Assembly (NCBI GenBank): GCA_938015595.1
Contig: CALLPI010000016.1
Location: forward strand, 124,001-188,000
DNA from: an uncultured Saprospiraceae bacterium
GTDB lineage: Bacteria > Bacteroidota > Bacteroidia > Chitinophagales > Saprospiraceae
DNA length: 64,000 bases
Direction of reading: 5' to 3'
Shown here: in pieces, positions 27,485 through 36,416 of the stretch
Layout of the letters: each line of letters opens with the position of its first letter
How positions within the stretch are numbered: position 1 is the first letter of the stretch
Notes under the pieces: generated by a model
Databases searched by the model: none
Seen by the model: the letters and a program-made list of their open reading frames with translations, nothing else
Told to the model about the DNA's origin: nothing
Program-made: the position numbers and the translations under genes

Positions 27485-29962
27485 CTATTCCTGTATATAC
27501 ACTCTTTTTACACGTGGCGAAATCCCAGTGAGTACTTCATAAGGGATGGTGTGGAGTGCTTGTGTCAAATATTGTACAGGCCATTCCGGGCCGAATATAA
27601 TGACGGGATCACCTTCCTGCGCCTGAGGAATATGACTTACATCTACCATGCACATATCCATACAAACGCTGCCAATGATAGGCGCTGGCCGACCGTGAAC
27701 GAGTACGCTGAAGCACCCGTTGCCCGCGGCGCGCAGCAGTCCGTCGGCATAGCCAATGCTTATGGTGGCTACACGCGCTCCCGGCTGAACCATACCTCGC
27801 CGCCCGTAGCCTACTGTGTCGCCCTCTTGCAGGCATTTGATCTGTGAAATAGCAGCTTTCAGGCGGAGTACTACCTGCAAGTTGAGAGGAGGAGAAAGTG
27901 CCACATCCAGACCGTACAGGCCAATACCCAGGCGCGTCATATCCATCTGATATTCAGGAAACCGCACTGTGCCGTTGGAGTTTAGCAAGTGCCTCAACGG
28001 GCGATATGCCAGTGCTTGCGCCAGGATCGCATAGGCGCGTTGGAAGCGCTTGGCTTGCTGGTGCGTAAAAGCGTCATGGGCAGGATTTTCTGCAGCAGCC
28101 AAATGCGAAAAAACCGATATAACCCTTAGTTGCGGATGCGAGAGCAGGATAGAAACAGTTTCCTCAAGGTCATCCTCTACAAATCCCAGACGGTGCATGC
28201 CGGTTTCAATCTTAAGGTGTACCGGGATTTCTACAGTTCTGCCGGCGCAAAACCGGGCAAACTGGCGCAAAATGCGTAGGCTGTACAGCTCTGGCTCCAG
28301 GCGGTAGCGCAGCATCATGTCAAAGACGGCTTCTTCGGGGTTGAGCACCATAATGGGTAGTTGCACTCCATTGCGTCTTAGTTCTACACCTTCATCGGCG
28401 TATGCTACTGCAAGATAGTCCACCTGGTGTTGCTCTAGGGTTTTGGCAATCTCCACACTACCGCTGCCGTAAGCAGCGGCTTTTACCATGACCATAGTGC
28501 GCACGCCAGGGGCTAGTAATTGCTGAAACTGGCGCAGATTGTGTACCAGGGCACCGAGGTGAATTTCAAGTGTGGTTTGATGCACCTTTCGGGCCAGGCG
28601 GCTGGCTATGCGTTCAAACCCAAAGCGGCGCGCACCTTTGAGCAGGATGATCTCGCCCTGGAAGTTTATTTCCTCTGCATTGATGCGCTGCAACAGGCTG
28701 TCGGCATGGTCGAAGCAAGCTATTTTTATTTCCGGGGGCAGTTTGCTTGCCAGCAACTGCGCCTGCTCGCCTACGGCCAGCACCCGATGTACACTTTTTT
28801 CGCAAATCAAATCAGCCACTGAATTGTAGAGCGCGTCCAGGCTACGGCTGCTCTCAAGGATATCGGAAAGGATAAGCGTACGGCGCTTACCTCCTGCCTG
28901 ACGCGCCATGAAGTCCAGCGCTATGGCCAGTGCGCTAAGGTCGGAGTTGTAGCTGTCGTTGATGAGGACGCACTCATTGATAGCTTCGCGCATTTCCAGG
29001 CGCATTTCTACGGGTTCCAGGCGGATCAAGCGCTCTCTGATGGTTTCGTGCGGTATGCCCAGGTACAGCAGTACGCTCCAGCAAAGCATTGCGTTAGTTA
29101 TGGAGGCTTGGTCGGCAAAAGGAATTTCGGCTTGCACCTCCACCCCTTGATACCGGACTTTGAGCAGCGTACGGCGCTGTTCAGATAAGGTTTTTGCTTC
29201 CAGCAGTTGGAGGTCGGCGTCGGGCTGAGCGCCCCAGCGGAATAAAGGCTTGCCTAGAGTGCGCATCGCTTTATCTACAAGAGGGTCATCAGCGCCGTAA
29301 AAGATGAGTGAAGCCGAGGCAAACAAGACCAGTTTTTCATTGAGTTTTTCTTCCTGGGAGGCAAAACCCTCGCTGTGCGCATCGCCCAGACAGGTAAATA
29401 TGCCCAGTGTGCATTGTATTACTGGTGCCAGTTGAGCCATCTCGCTGCGGCGCGAAATGCCCGCTTCAAAAATGGCCAGCTCATGCTCAGGTGCTATAGC
29501 CCACACCGATAACGGCACACCCGTTTGAGAATTGAAGCTCCTAGGGCTTCTGACGATGTGCCGCTCCGGGTACAGCAGTTGAAAAAGCCACTCTTTGACT
29601 ATGGTTTTACCGTTGCTGCCAGTAATGCCAATGACAGGTAGGTCAAATTGCCGACGATGCCAGGCCGCAAGGGATTGTAGCGCCTGCAGTGTATCAGGTA
29701 CTTGTATGAAACAAGCCTCGGGAAACTCCGCCAGATCGGGTAGGTGTTGTACCACAAAGAAGCGGATGCCTTGCTGCCTGGCATGCCCCAGGAAGTCGTG
29801 CCCGTCGCGGCGCGGCCCCACCAAGGCAAAAAACAGGCCAGCAGGTGCAAAAGTTACCTGTCGGCTATCGGTAAATAGATGGGTAATGAGCAGCCCCGGC
29901 GGTGGATGGCCAATGAGCCGGCCTTGCACAGCATCACAAATTTGGTAAATGGAGTACGGCAC
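27485..29962 (-). CDS. murF-alr: Bifunctional MurF / alanine racemase
   Basis: About 825 residues. The N-terminal half is UDP-MurNAc-tripeptide D-Ala-D-Ala ligase (P-loop GITGSNGKT, NDSYNSDLSALAIALDF). From residue about 445 it is a PLP-dependent alanine racemase with the Lys in VMVKAAAYGSGS, the base Tyr in TVGYGRRG and SIGYADGLLRAAG. The fusion, well known in Bacteroidota, makes D-alanine and adds the dipeptide to the wall precursor. GTG at 29962 (VPYSIYQICDAV) is preferred: a candidate -7 box lies at 29989-29996, which would exclude the TTG at 30001. Confidence 0.95.
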   Translation of the reverse strand: MPYSIYQICDAVQGRLIGHPPPGLLITHLFTDSRQVTFAPAGLFFALVGPRRDGHDFLGHARQQGIRFFVVQHLPDLAEFPEACFIQVPDTLQALQSLAAWHRRQFDLPVIGITGSNGKTIVKEWLFQLLYPERHIVRSPRSFNSQTGVPLSVWAIAPEHELAIFEAGISRRSEMAQLAPVIQCTLGIFTCLGDAHSEGFASQEEKLNEKLVLFASASLIFYGADDPLVDKAMRTLGKPLFRWGAQPDADLQLLEAKTLSEQRRTLLKVRYQGVEVQAEIPFADQASITNAMLCWSVLLYLGIPHETIRERLIRLEPVEMRLEMREAINECVLINDSYNSDLSALAIALDFMARQAGGKRRTLILSDILESSRSLDALYNSVADLICEKSVHRVLAVGEQAQLLASKLPPEIKIACFDHADSLLQRINAEEINFQGEIILLKGARRFGFERIASRLARKVHQTTLEIHLGALVHNLRQFQQLLAPGVRTMVMVKAAAYGSGSVEIAKTLEQHQVDYLAVAYADEGVELRRNGVQLPIMVLNPEEAVFDMMLRYRLEPELYSLRILRQFARFCAGRTVEIPVHLKIETGMHRLGFVEDDLEETVSILLSHPQLRVISVFSHLAAAENPAHDAFTHQQAKRFQRAYAILAQALAYRPLRHLLNSNGTVRFPEYQMDMTRLGIGLYGLDVALSPPLNLQVVLRLKAAISQIKCLQEGDTVGYGRRGMVQPGARVATISIGYADGLLRAAGNGCFSVLVHGRPAPIIGSVCMDMCMVDVSHIPQAQEGDPVIIFGPEWPVQYLTQALHTIPYEVLTGISPRVKRVYIQE

Positions 29963-29988
29963 AGAAAAGCAGGATTGGTAGCTTTGTG

Positions 29989-29996
29989 CAAAGGTA
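29989..29996 (-). promoter_or_regulatory. Candidate -7 promoter element (TACCTTTG) for murF-alr
   Basis: A TAnnTTTG match on the minus strand, 26 bases ahead of the GTG start at 29962 and overlapping the alternative reading from 30001. Confidence 0.5.
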
Positions 29997-30010
29997 GCCA
30001 ATTTTGCCTT

Positions 30011-31174
30011 TTATTGTACTTGCCGGCCTTTCCATTTGTAGCGCTTTGCTACGTTGCCTAGCACGCCAATACTAATGACATATGCGATGTGCATGAGCTC
30101 GGATAGCACAAAATAGCGCAACAGCCCTTGCTGACCAGTATATTGACAAGCCTGTTTTAGTAGGCGGTAATCAGAAAGAGCCTTAACGCCAGCGCAGACA
30201 AGGGCCACTGTCACGGCCTGCCTGCTGCCGACCAATGCGCCGCCGGCCAGCAAAAGGGGCATCATCAGGCTATACAGAAAAATACCGGCCAGCGCCAGGG
30301 TCAGTCCTGGGCGTTGGTAGCGAGTAGTTTTAGTAGCCCACCGGATGCGCTGCTGCCAGAAAGCCGCCCAGTCGGGCTGCACAGGCGTTCGTATAATGGC
30401 GTCGGGGTGTTTGGCAAAAACTAGGCCATCAGGAAAGCGAGCAGCCATTTTATGCACCAGCATGAGGTCGTCGCCTGATGCCAAATGGTCAATGCCCTGA
30501 AAGCCGCCCACCTGCTCAAAGGCTGTTTTGGCGTAAGCCAGGTTGGCGCCGTTGGCCAGTAGTGCTTGGCCATGCCCTACCAGCGCTCCGGTACAAAGCA
30601 CCAGGCCGGCCATGTCGAGTGCCTGGAAGCGCTGCAAAAAGCCGTTTGCCCCCATAGCAATGACCGGCCCCAATATGCACTGCGCGCCTTTTTGCTCATA
30701 CCACCAGGCGATGTACCGCAACCAACGAGGCGGCAATATGCAGTCAGCGTCAGTGCAAACGATGAGCGTGCCCCCCGCATGAGCAATGGCCGTTTCAATG
30801 GCTTTTTTCTTGTAAGATATCGTCACCGTGTAATCAGCCATAAAGTGCCGAAGAGAGAGCAATCGTACGTGCTTGTTGGCCATGCTTGCTACAATAGCCG
30901 CCGTATTGTCTTCAGAGTGGTCATCCACTACAATGACCTCTAGCAAACCCGAAGGATACTCCTGAGCCAACGCTGATTGCACGCAGGCGCGAATGTGTGC
31001 TGCCTCATTGCGAGCAGGGATGACTATGCTGACCGATACCCCCGGTAAATAATCGGCAGGAGGCACCTCCTCGCTCAAGCGCCACCAGCCCTGCAGCAAC
31101 CATTGGCATAGCCAATAATACGCTGCCGACAACAACAGGCACAACACGGCTAAAACAGAAAAAACAGCATTCAT
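30011..31174 (-). CDS. Family 2 glycosyltransferase, membrane-associated
   Basis: 387 residues. One N-terminal membrane helix, then a GT-A catalytic domain: VSIVIPARNEAAHI, VVDDHSEDNT, the metal-binding TDADC, a GDD block (LASGDDLMLVH) and QQRIRWATK, the Q-x-x-R-W motif of processive or lipid-linked GT2 enzymes. Two to three C-terminal helices follow. It probably transfers a sugar to a lipid carrier or glycolipid at the inner membrane; donor and acceptor are unknown. It sits just upstream of murF-alr on the same strand. Confidence 0.88.
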   Translation of the reverse strand: MNAVFSVLAVLCLLLSAAYYWLCQWLLQGWWRLSEEVPPADYLPGVSVSIVIPARNEAAHIRACVQSALAQEYPSGLLEVIVVDDHSEDNTAAIVASMANKHVRLLSLRHFMADYTVTISYKKKAIETAIAHAGGTLIVCTDADCILPPRWLRYIAWWYEQKGAQCILGPVIAMGANGFLQRFQALDMAGLVLCTGALVGHGQALLANGANLAYAKTAFEQVGGFQGIDHLASGDDLMLVHKMAARFPDGLVFAKHPDAIIRTPVQPDWAAFWQQRIRWATKTTRYQRPGLTLALAGIFLYSLMMPLLLAGGALVGSRQAVTVALVCAGVKALSDYRLLKQACQYTGQQGLLRYFVLSELMHIAYVISIGVLGNVAKRYKWKGRQVQ

Positions 31175-31254
31175 GCAAGCAAATGTAGGGATTGCTATGG
31201 CATTTCAGAAAATATGCAGAAATTGCTGCGTCAGTATACTTTCTTCATACCGAT

Positions 31255-31782
31255 ATGAAATCGTTCTTGCTGAACATTCGCCACGCCATTGACCAACTCA
31301 ACGAATGGATAGGTGGGCGCATAGCCTGGCTCACTGCGCTACTGGTGCTGCTCACGGTGCTGGACGTGGTATGGCGCCGCCTGCTCAATAACACCCAAAC
31401 CTGGATCATGGAAATGGAATGGCATCTGTTTGCTCTCATCTTCCTGTTGGGCGCTGGCTATGCCTACAAACATGACCGCCATGTGCGCGTGGACTTGTTC
31501 TACGCCCGTTTCAGCTCACGCGACAAAGCCTGGGTCAATCTCATCGGCAACGTGCTGTTTTTGATGCCGTGGTGCGCAGTACTTATCTGGTTTGCCGCCG
31601 GCTTTGCCTGGAATGCTTTTAAAATACGTGAAGCATCGCCTGACCCAGGAGGCTTACCAGCTCGGTACGTTATCAAGTTTTCCATAGTGGTGGGGGCAGT
31701 CCTGCTAATGCTGCAAGGCATAGCAGACACGATAACGGCAGTGCTCAAGTTGATGGAACGAAAAAAGGAGATGGGGGGGTGA
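31255..31782 (+). CDS. TRAP transporter small permease (DctQ type), orphan
   Basis: 175 residues with four membrane helices. The blocks RIAWLTALLVLLTVLDVVWRR, WIMEMEWHLFALIFLLGAGYAYKHDRHVRVD and the second pair of helices fit the DctQ family, which joins the large permease DctM and a periplasmic binding protein. Neither partner is found: downstream is 250 bases of non-coding DNA. The ATG at 31255 is used, although the frame extends upstream to 31192. It is divergent from the GT2 gene. Confidence 0.85.
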   Translation: MKSFLLNIRHAIDQLNEWIGGRIAWLTALLVLLTVLDVVWRRLLNNTQTWIMEMEWHLFALIFLLGAGYAYKHDRHVRVDLFYARFSSRDKAWVNLIGNVLFLMPWCAVLIWFAAGFAWNAFKIREASPDPGGLPARYVIKFSIVVGAVLLMLQGIADTITAVLKLMERKKEMGG

Positions 31783-32034
31783 CTGAGTAACTTTGAGACT
31801 GGAAGAAATGGGGGAATTTTTAATAAAAAAAACTACCCCCTATGTACAGGCAGTATATGCTCTGCACTCTACCTACACACAGGGAGTACTCTCTATCCTA
31901 GCAAAAATCCCTTGCAAAGAAGTTTACGGAGACAAGCCTTGCCTCTTTGACCTCCTATCTTTTCTGAATTATTGCCAAGCGCTCGCTGCGGCCTTCACAG
32001 GCGCACGTGACTCCTCGACATCGAGCCCATATGC
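31783..32034. other. Intergenic gap, no gene seen, G5/C5 inverted repeat near its left end
   Basis: No coding frame with homology. At 31810-31840 a GGGGG..TTTTT..AAAAA..CCCCC inverted repeat could fold; it might end the DctQ transcript, but it is not followed by a T run. Confidence 0.3.
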
Positions 32035-32640
32035 TCAATGGCACTTTTGTTTCCTGCACTTAGCTCGAGGGTCTGGCTCTGCAAAGCGATACGATATGCC
32101 CAGGCTGCATATCGAGACGCCGAAGCCAAGCTCACTGTGCAACCCCCAGTAGTGATTCAGGGCAAAGCGCGCACCCAGGAAGCCTGAGGCAAAAAGCCGC
32201 TCAGAATGCTCATCAGTTGCCCTAATAACACTCCCGGCCTTATGTGCCGACACGGCAGCCACATCAGAAGACACCCACATAGCGCAAATCCCACCGTACA
32301 AATTCCAGCGTTCGAAACGCCATGGGTCAGTATGCACCGTAGCCCGAAGCCCTGCATAGCTGTAGCGATGCCAGAAAGTCATACCCGCATGTATGCCACG
32401 GGTACGTGCTGCCTGCGATACTGAATAGCCGGCCACCGCGTCCATGCTGAACAGACCAGAAAAACGATGCGATACGGCAATGCTCAAAGGCGGTACAATG
32501 CACTGTGAGTGGTCTCTAACAAAAGTAGGCAGCGCGCCAATGCTTACATTGGCCTCCCACTTAAAGCGGGCTTCGTTCTGCGATGCCGCATCATACCATA
32601 GGAAGCCAACAAAAACAGTAATGGAAATTAAATGTTTCAT
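32035..32640 (-). CDS. Predicted outer-membrane beta-barrel protein, function unknown
   Basis: 201 residues: a signal peptide (about 1-20, ending AASQ) and alternating hydrophobic/polar strands with aromatic residues (SIGALPTFVRD, YAGLRATVHTD, LHSELGFGVSICSLGISYRF), typical of small outer-membrane barrels. The C-terminal strand ends SYRF but the frame goes on for 13 more residues, mostly basic and Cys-containing, which normal barrels lack; a lost stop codon is possible. It is next to the mobile-element graveyard. No family recognised. Confidence 0.5.
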   Translation of the reverse strand: MKHLISITVFVGFLWYDAASQNEARFKWEANVSIGALPTFVRDHSQCIVPPLSIAVSHRFSGLFSMDAVAGYSVSQAARTRGIHAGMTFWHRYSYAGLRATVHTDPWRFERWNLYGGICAMWVSSDVAAVSAHKAGSVIRATDEHSERLFASGFLGARFALNHYWGLHSELGFGVSICSLGISYRFAEPDPRAKCRKQKCH

Positions 32641-32827
32641 AAGGGTTTAATATAATAGTGGTTTAGTAAAATAAATTCAAGGTGTTTTTCTTTCAGAAGT
32701 TCTCTGGGTGTAGTAAGCGAATTAATATGGGACAGGCGTAGTCTTAGGAACTGGTCGGAGTGTTATTTCTATTTGTTGTAATAGATTTATTCTGAAATGA
32801 AAAATTCAAAATTGTGACTATTTAGGA

Positions 32828-32880
32828 CATTGTGAGCCTACATGAGGTTAATTTGCCGTTAAATATTCCCGCAACCTTCT
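32828..32880 (-). mobile_element. Second copy of an IS66 transposase 3' end
   Basis: The sequence around 32833-32872 (TACATGAggttaaTTTGCCGTTAAA) matches the 3' end of the IS66 remnant near 25425-25470 with few differences. In this copy the coding frame has a stop soon after LREYLTAN. Only the last 40 or so bases are recognisable. Confidence 0.5.
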
Positions 32881-33050
32881 TAATATTTACGAATTTTTTT
32901 GTTAAAAACTGAATTTATCTTATACATTACAAGATATAAGTACTGCCGTCACTTTGAAATTAAACAAAAACAAGTGGCATTTTTAAAGAATAACTGGTAG
33001 TTCCTTATTAGTTCATTTTGGTAGTGTCAATGTGCGAGTGAGTTGCATCT

Positions 33051-33239
33051 TTGCGAAAAAAGATAGTAACAGAAAACAAGTGCTATAAGCGCTGTCAATC
33101 TGAAACCATAGTCAAGAACGGCAGCAATAGTGCGGGCAATCCCAAATACCTGCGTAAAGATTGCGGATTTGGCGGTGTATTCCAAAGTCTCCTCCCATCT
33201 GAGGAGACGAAAGAAGCTTTGCTCAGAGCGGCAGTTATG
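33051..33239 (+). pseudogene. IS1-like transposase zinc-ribbon (InsA N-terminus) fragment
   Basis: A 63-residue frame reads CYKRCQSETIVKNGSNSAGN then KYLRKDCGF, the shape of a transposase zinc ribbon (CPxCx..VKNGx..G..xYxCxxCG) as in IS1-type InsA. One zinc-binding Cys is replaced (YLRKDCG in place of YxCKxCG) and the catalytic part is absent. Confidence 0.5.
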
Positions 33240-33279
33240 TAAAAAGTCAAGTACTCCACAAAAAACCCTTCCCGTATTT

Positions 33280-33441
33280 TCACAAGTCTGATCTGTCGAA
33301 AGGACTTTGCACTTTAGTCCAGCCCGTATGCGTGATATGGGTATAGATCTCCGTCGTCTTGCTGCTCTCGTGGCCCAGCAACTCCTGAATCCACCGCACA
33401 TCGGTACAAATTTCAATAGATGGAGTAGCGTAGCTGCAATA
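33280..33441 (-). pseudogene. Tyrosine recombinase (integrase) C-terminal fragment
   Basis: The frame reads [20 protein letters not shown] then [14 protein letters not shown], ending at a stop at 33280. This is the C-terminal catalytic block of XerD-like integrases, with the second His and the nucleophilic Tyr (IYTH) retained. An in-frame stop lies immediately upstream (33442-33444), the H-x-x-R motif is degraded, and the rest of the gene is absent. Confidence 0.75.
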
Positions 33442-33643
33442 TCAATATGAGCTTTTTTTAAGGCGCCAAGGTTTTTGCGTTAAATTTTTAAAAAATTTTT
33501 TCTCGATTTTCGATACGAAACAGCGTTTCCTGGGGTATTCTGTGGGCTGTGCGGGGACAGGGTAGGCCGCGCGCGCCCCATGCTCTTGGCCTTGGATCTT
33601 GCTTTTTCGAACGCAGGCGCGCATGGACGGCAGTGCATTAGAC

Positions 33644-34034
33644 TTATTCTGAAATAATAAATTCAAAATTTTTAATATAAGCTATCACCTTATTTAATAT
33701 ACTGAGCAATGCTAAGTTTTGTGCATGATTTGCGGAGGTTATGCACCAAACTCGGCGAGTCGAAGTATAAACCCGGCTGGGCTGTATGTCTTGTTCGCTG
33801 ACTGATTTGAACGCGCCCACCGCACCGTCTTGGCTCACCAAGCCCACCTTTCGGTTGTCCTAGATGGCGCCGACAAAGTGTTTTTTCAAATCCTTGGCCA
33901 CTAAAACCATGTTTTCCGCTGTGATCATAGCTCAGCACATTGTCTAAAACCTCACTCATGTCAATAGCGCTCACTTGACCTTGATGCGCGATCAAGTAAT
34001 CTACATACAGTTCAAATGTCTCGAGTTTTCGCAT
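33644..34034 (-). pseudogene. DDE transposase with internal deletion (IS4/IS701-like)
   Basis: The N-terminus MRKLETFELYVDYLIAHQGQ leads into GLSRLL-like VSAIDMSEVLDNVLSYDH, then, after a frame change, TAENMVLVAKDLKKHFVGAI-stop-DNRKVGL and FKSVSEQDIQPSRVYTS. In an intact protein the first block lies near residue 1-40 and the AENMV block well inside the catalytic core, so the middle is deleted. The C-terminal end is interrupted by the palindromic repeat at 33695-33764. Confidence 0.6.
33695..33764 (+). repeat. Palindromic dispersed repeat, copy 2 (inside transposase remnant)
   Basis: Positions 33701-33764 align without gaps to the minus strand of 2454-2525 (64 bases, about 83% identical). The copy forms its own long hairpin: GCTAAGTTTTGTGCAT against ATGCACCAAACTCGGC with wobble and few mismatches. 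It abuts VYTS of the transposase remnant, as if inserted there. Confidence 0.7.
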
Positions 34035-34563
34035 AAATCGACTTTTTGAATCGCAAATCTCGTACTGTCAAAGAACTTACAACTCCAAAATTTTTGGGGT
34101 GCGTAATGCCAGTTCGAATATTATATCCAGGTTGGAGTTAATTTCTATATCCTTGCCGTGAAAGTTTTTGATCAAATAACGCACTTGCCCCAGGGAGAAC
34201 AATCGCCCGTCCAATCCCAAGGTACTGCCCTGCAGTAGGTTTTGGGCTAGTCAGTTGACGTGCTCTGGGCGTGGGGTATTACCTATCTTTGCAAGGTCGC
34301 GCAAGTGCCGGCAAGTTCTTGCTCGGCCTGCAGGAAGTAGCGGGAGTCGGTTCAAAGGCCGGTGTGGTCTGGTATGACCCCCAACTGCTCGCTTTGATGC
34401 GGATCGGCGGAGGGTACAGGATAAGCGGCAGGGCTGTGGCGGCGCACGGCTTGGCGGAGTATTCCGATTTTTTGATTAACAGTCATCGCAGGCATTTGGA
34501 TTATTCCGCAAAAAGTAAGGGGTATTCTCTACTTTTGATCGTCAAAAAAAAAAATCGGGGAAC

Positions 34564-35751
34564 ATGCAAAAATTGCAAAATTTAGACGTGCACCGGCGCA
34601 TCCTGATCCTGCACAAAATCATTTGTGTTCTTTTCCTGACAGGCATCGCCATCTCGCTTCCGCTTTGGCATGGGCAGCGCATATTTCCTCTGGCGCCGGC
34701 AGTTGCTGGCCTTCCGTCCTTGCCTGCTCCGCTGGATTACATACTGCTGGCGCTACTGGTCGGAGTGCTGGCACTGAATATCGCCAGGTTTCGCAGGTTT
34801 TTCACCGCCAGTTTGCTGGGCGCCATGGCCCTGATGGTTTTTTTGGATCAAATGCGGCTTCAGCCCTGGGTATTCATTTATTTCCTGGCGCTGTTTCCTT
34901 TGACATTGGCCGACTTCCACAATGAAAAGACGCGCCGAAAGCTTGGCCTTCCTTTACTGGGCTACCTCCAGGTGTTGCTTGTCGGAGTGTATTTTTGGAG
35001 TGGGCTGCACAAATTCACCCAGTCTTTTATTGACTTTGTTTACCCCTTGTTGCTCAAGGGATTGTTTCGGGTTCAGGACGGCAGTTGGCTCATGGAGCAC
35101 CGGCAATTGGGTTATGGGGCGGCGGCGGTGGAACTGCTGATCGGCCTGGGGCTTATTTTCCCCAAAACCCGCAACCTGGCAGTCCTTGGCGCCGTGCTGA
35201 TGCATTTACTTATCATTGCTTGGGTAAGCCCGTTGGGGAGCAACCCCAATTACGTGATTATACCCTGGAACGTGGCCATGATCTCGCTGGTAGTACTTGG
35301 CGCTTATGGCATGAAAAATCGCATCAGCCTGTGGCCAGCAGCCCATGCTGATCTTCGCTGGGCTACGGCGGCGCTGGCCTGCCTGATATGGTTCATGCCG
35401 GCATTGAACCTAGACAACAGGTGGGATGCCTATCTGTCGTTTAACCTCTACACCGAGCGCACTCCACACATGTACGTGGCGCTCAGGCAGGAAGCCTTAC
35501 AACAGATAGACCCCCGGCTTGCTACGTATTTTGCCGATGCAAGCCTCATTGAAGAAGGCGAGGTAATAGACGTGGAGTTGTGGTCTTTCGCTGAATTGAA
35601 CGTGCCGGTTTACCCGGCGCGGCGCGTGCACAAGGCCATCGGGCGATATTTTTGCCGCTCGCCGATCAACCCCGATCAAGTCATGCTTGTTGCGTACAAA
35701 AGGCCTTTTGTGGAAGGCAACTACGAGGTCTTCTTTTGTAAGGATTGTTAG
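34564..35751 (+). CDS. Multi-pass membrane protein, function unknown
   Basis: 395 residues with about eight to nine hydrophobic helices (near 15-35, 55-77, 80-96, 100-118, 133-158, 185-204, 207-228, 232-252 and 265-285) and a soluble C-terminal domain of about 110 residues. A GVYFWSGLHKF motif and the helix layout recall DoxX/HTTM-like proteins, but this is weak. It follows the mobile graveyard and has no operon partner. It could be cargo of a lost element or a resident gene. Confidence 0.6.
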   Translation: MQKLQNLDVHRRILILHKIICVLFLTGIAISLPLWHGQRIFPLAPAVAGLPSLPAPLDYILLALLVGVLALNIARFRRFFTASLLGAMALMVFLDQMRLQPWVFIYFLALFPLTLADFHNEKTRRKLGLPLLGYLQVLLVGVYFWSGLHKFTQSFIDFVYPLLLKGLFRVQDGSWLMEHRQLGYGAAAVELLIGLGLIFPKTRNLAVLGAVLMHLLIIAWVSPLGSNPNYVIIPWNVAMISLVVLGAYGMKNRISLWPAAHADLRWATAALACLIWFMPALNLDNRWDAYLSFNLYTERTPHMYVALRQEALQQIDPRLATYFADASLIEEGEVIDVELWSFAELNVPVYPARRVHKAIGRYFCRSPINPDQVMLVAYKRPFVEGNYEVFFCKDC

Positions 35752-35987
35752 TGTTTCCATTCAACTCAAGTCAACGTAGAGAAAGAGATAGCTGCCTTTA
35801 GTTACAAACTGATGTGGTGATGGCATTTTTTAACTGATATTTATAGTCAAAAAACAACCGTTGCAACCAAAAGCTGCTGTCCCACCCTCAACATTTCAAA
35901 AAGTGCATCTGTTTTTCCGGAAATCCAACCATATTTGCGGTGCGCTCTGAGGTTGCAGGTAGCGCACAAGTCAGCCAACGCTGCATT

Positions 35988-36416
35988 ATGTGGAATAAAA
36001 AGACCAAATATGCCCTGAAAGCCCTGTCGTATATGGGCAAGCACTATACTTCAGGACGGCGCATCCTGGCTAAGGAAATCGCTGAGCACTACCACATTTC
36101 CGTCAAGTTCTTGGAAGCCATCCTGTTAGAATTGCGCAATGCCGGCATCCTCGGTAGTCGAAAAGGCAAAGGCGGCGGCTACTACCTGCTAAAGCCCCCC
36201 GCCGAAGTGCCGCTCTCCAAGATAATTCGGCTCACTGACGGCCCCATATCCATGCTCACCTGCACGAGTTTGTTTTTTTATGAACCCTGCGCCGACTGCG
36301 CTGCCGAAGCTGACTGCAAAATCAGGGAAGTAGCCCTGGCCATACGCGATAGTACCTTGGCCGTGCTCGACCAAAAAACCCTGGCGGATATGATCCTGCA
36401 GGCAGAACCCACATAA
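35988..36416 (+). CDS. Rrf2 family transcriptional regulator
   Basis: 142 residues. Winged helix-turn-helix (TKYALKALSYMGKHY...AKEIAEHYHISVKFLEAILLELRNAGILGSRKGKGGGYYL) with the Rrf2 GGGY wing. The C-terminal part carries Cys residues in the pattern C-x10-C-x2-C-x6-C (TCTSLFFYEPCADCAAEADC), which could bind an Fe-S cluster as in IscR or NsrR, though the spacing differs from both. The ATG at 35988 is the family start; the frame is open upstream to 35940. Its targets are not known. Confidence 0.9.
   Translation: MWNKKTKYALKALSYMGKHYTSGRRILAKEIAEHYHISVKFLEAILLELRNAGILGSRKGKGGGYYLLKPPAEVPLSKIIRLTDGPISMLTCTSLFFYEPCADCAAEADCKIREVALAIRDSTLAVLDQKTLADMILQAEPT

Larger units (their letters stand above)
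32641..34563. other. Gene-poor mobile-element graveyard (1.9 kb)
   Basis: No intact gene with homology. It holds, in order: an IS66 3'-end copy, an IS1-like zinc-ribbon fragment, a tyrosine recombinase tail, a DDE transposase with an internal deletion and a palindromic repeat. A further frame on the minus strand (34075-34260, GQVRYLIKNFHGKDIEINSN) and one on the plus strand (34271-34585) are not recognised. Base composition is AT-rich up to about 34.1 kb. Confidence 0.7.

Noticed and set aside
34271-34585. 104-residue plus-strand frame before the membrane protein gene
   Set aside because: No recognisable motif, lies in the mobile graveyard, and overlaps the next gene start. Kept only as part of the gap description.
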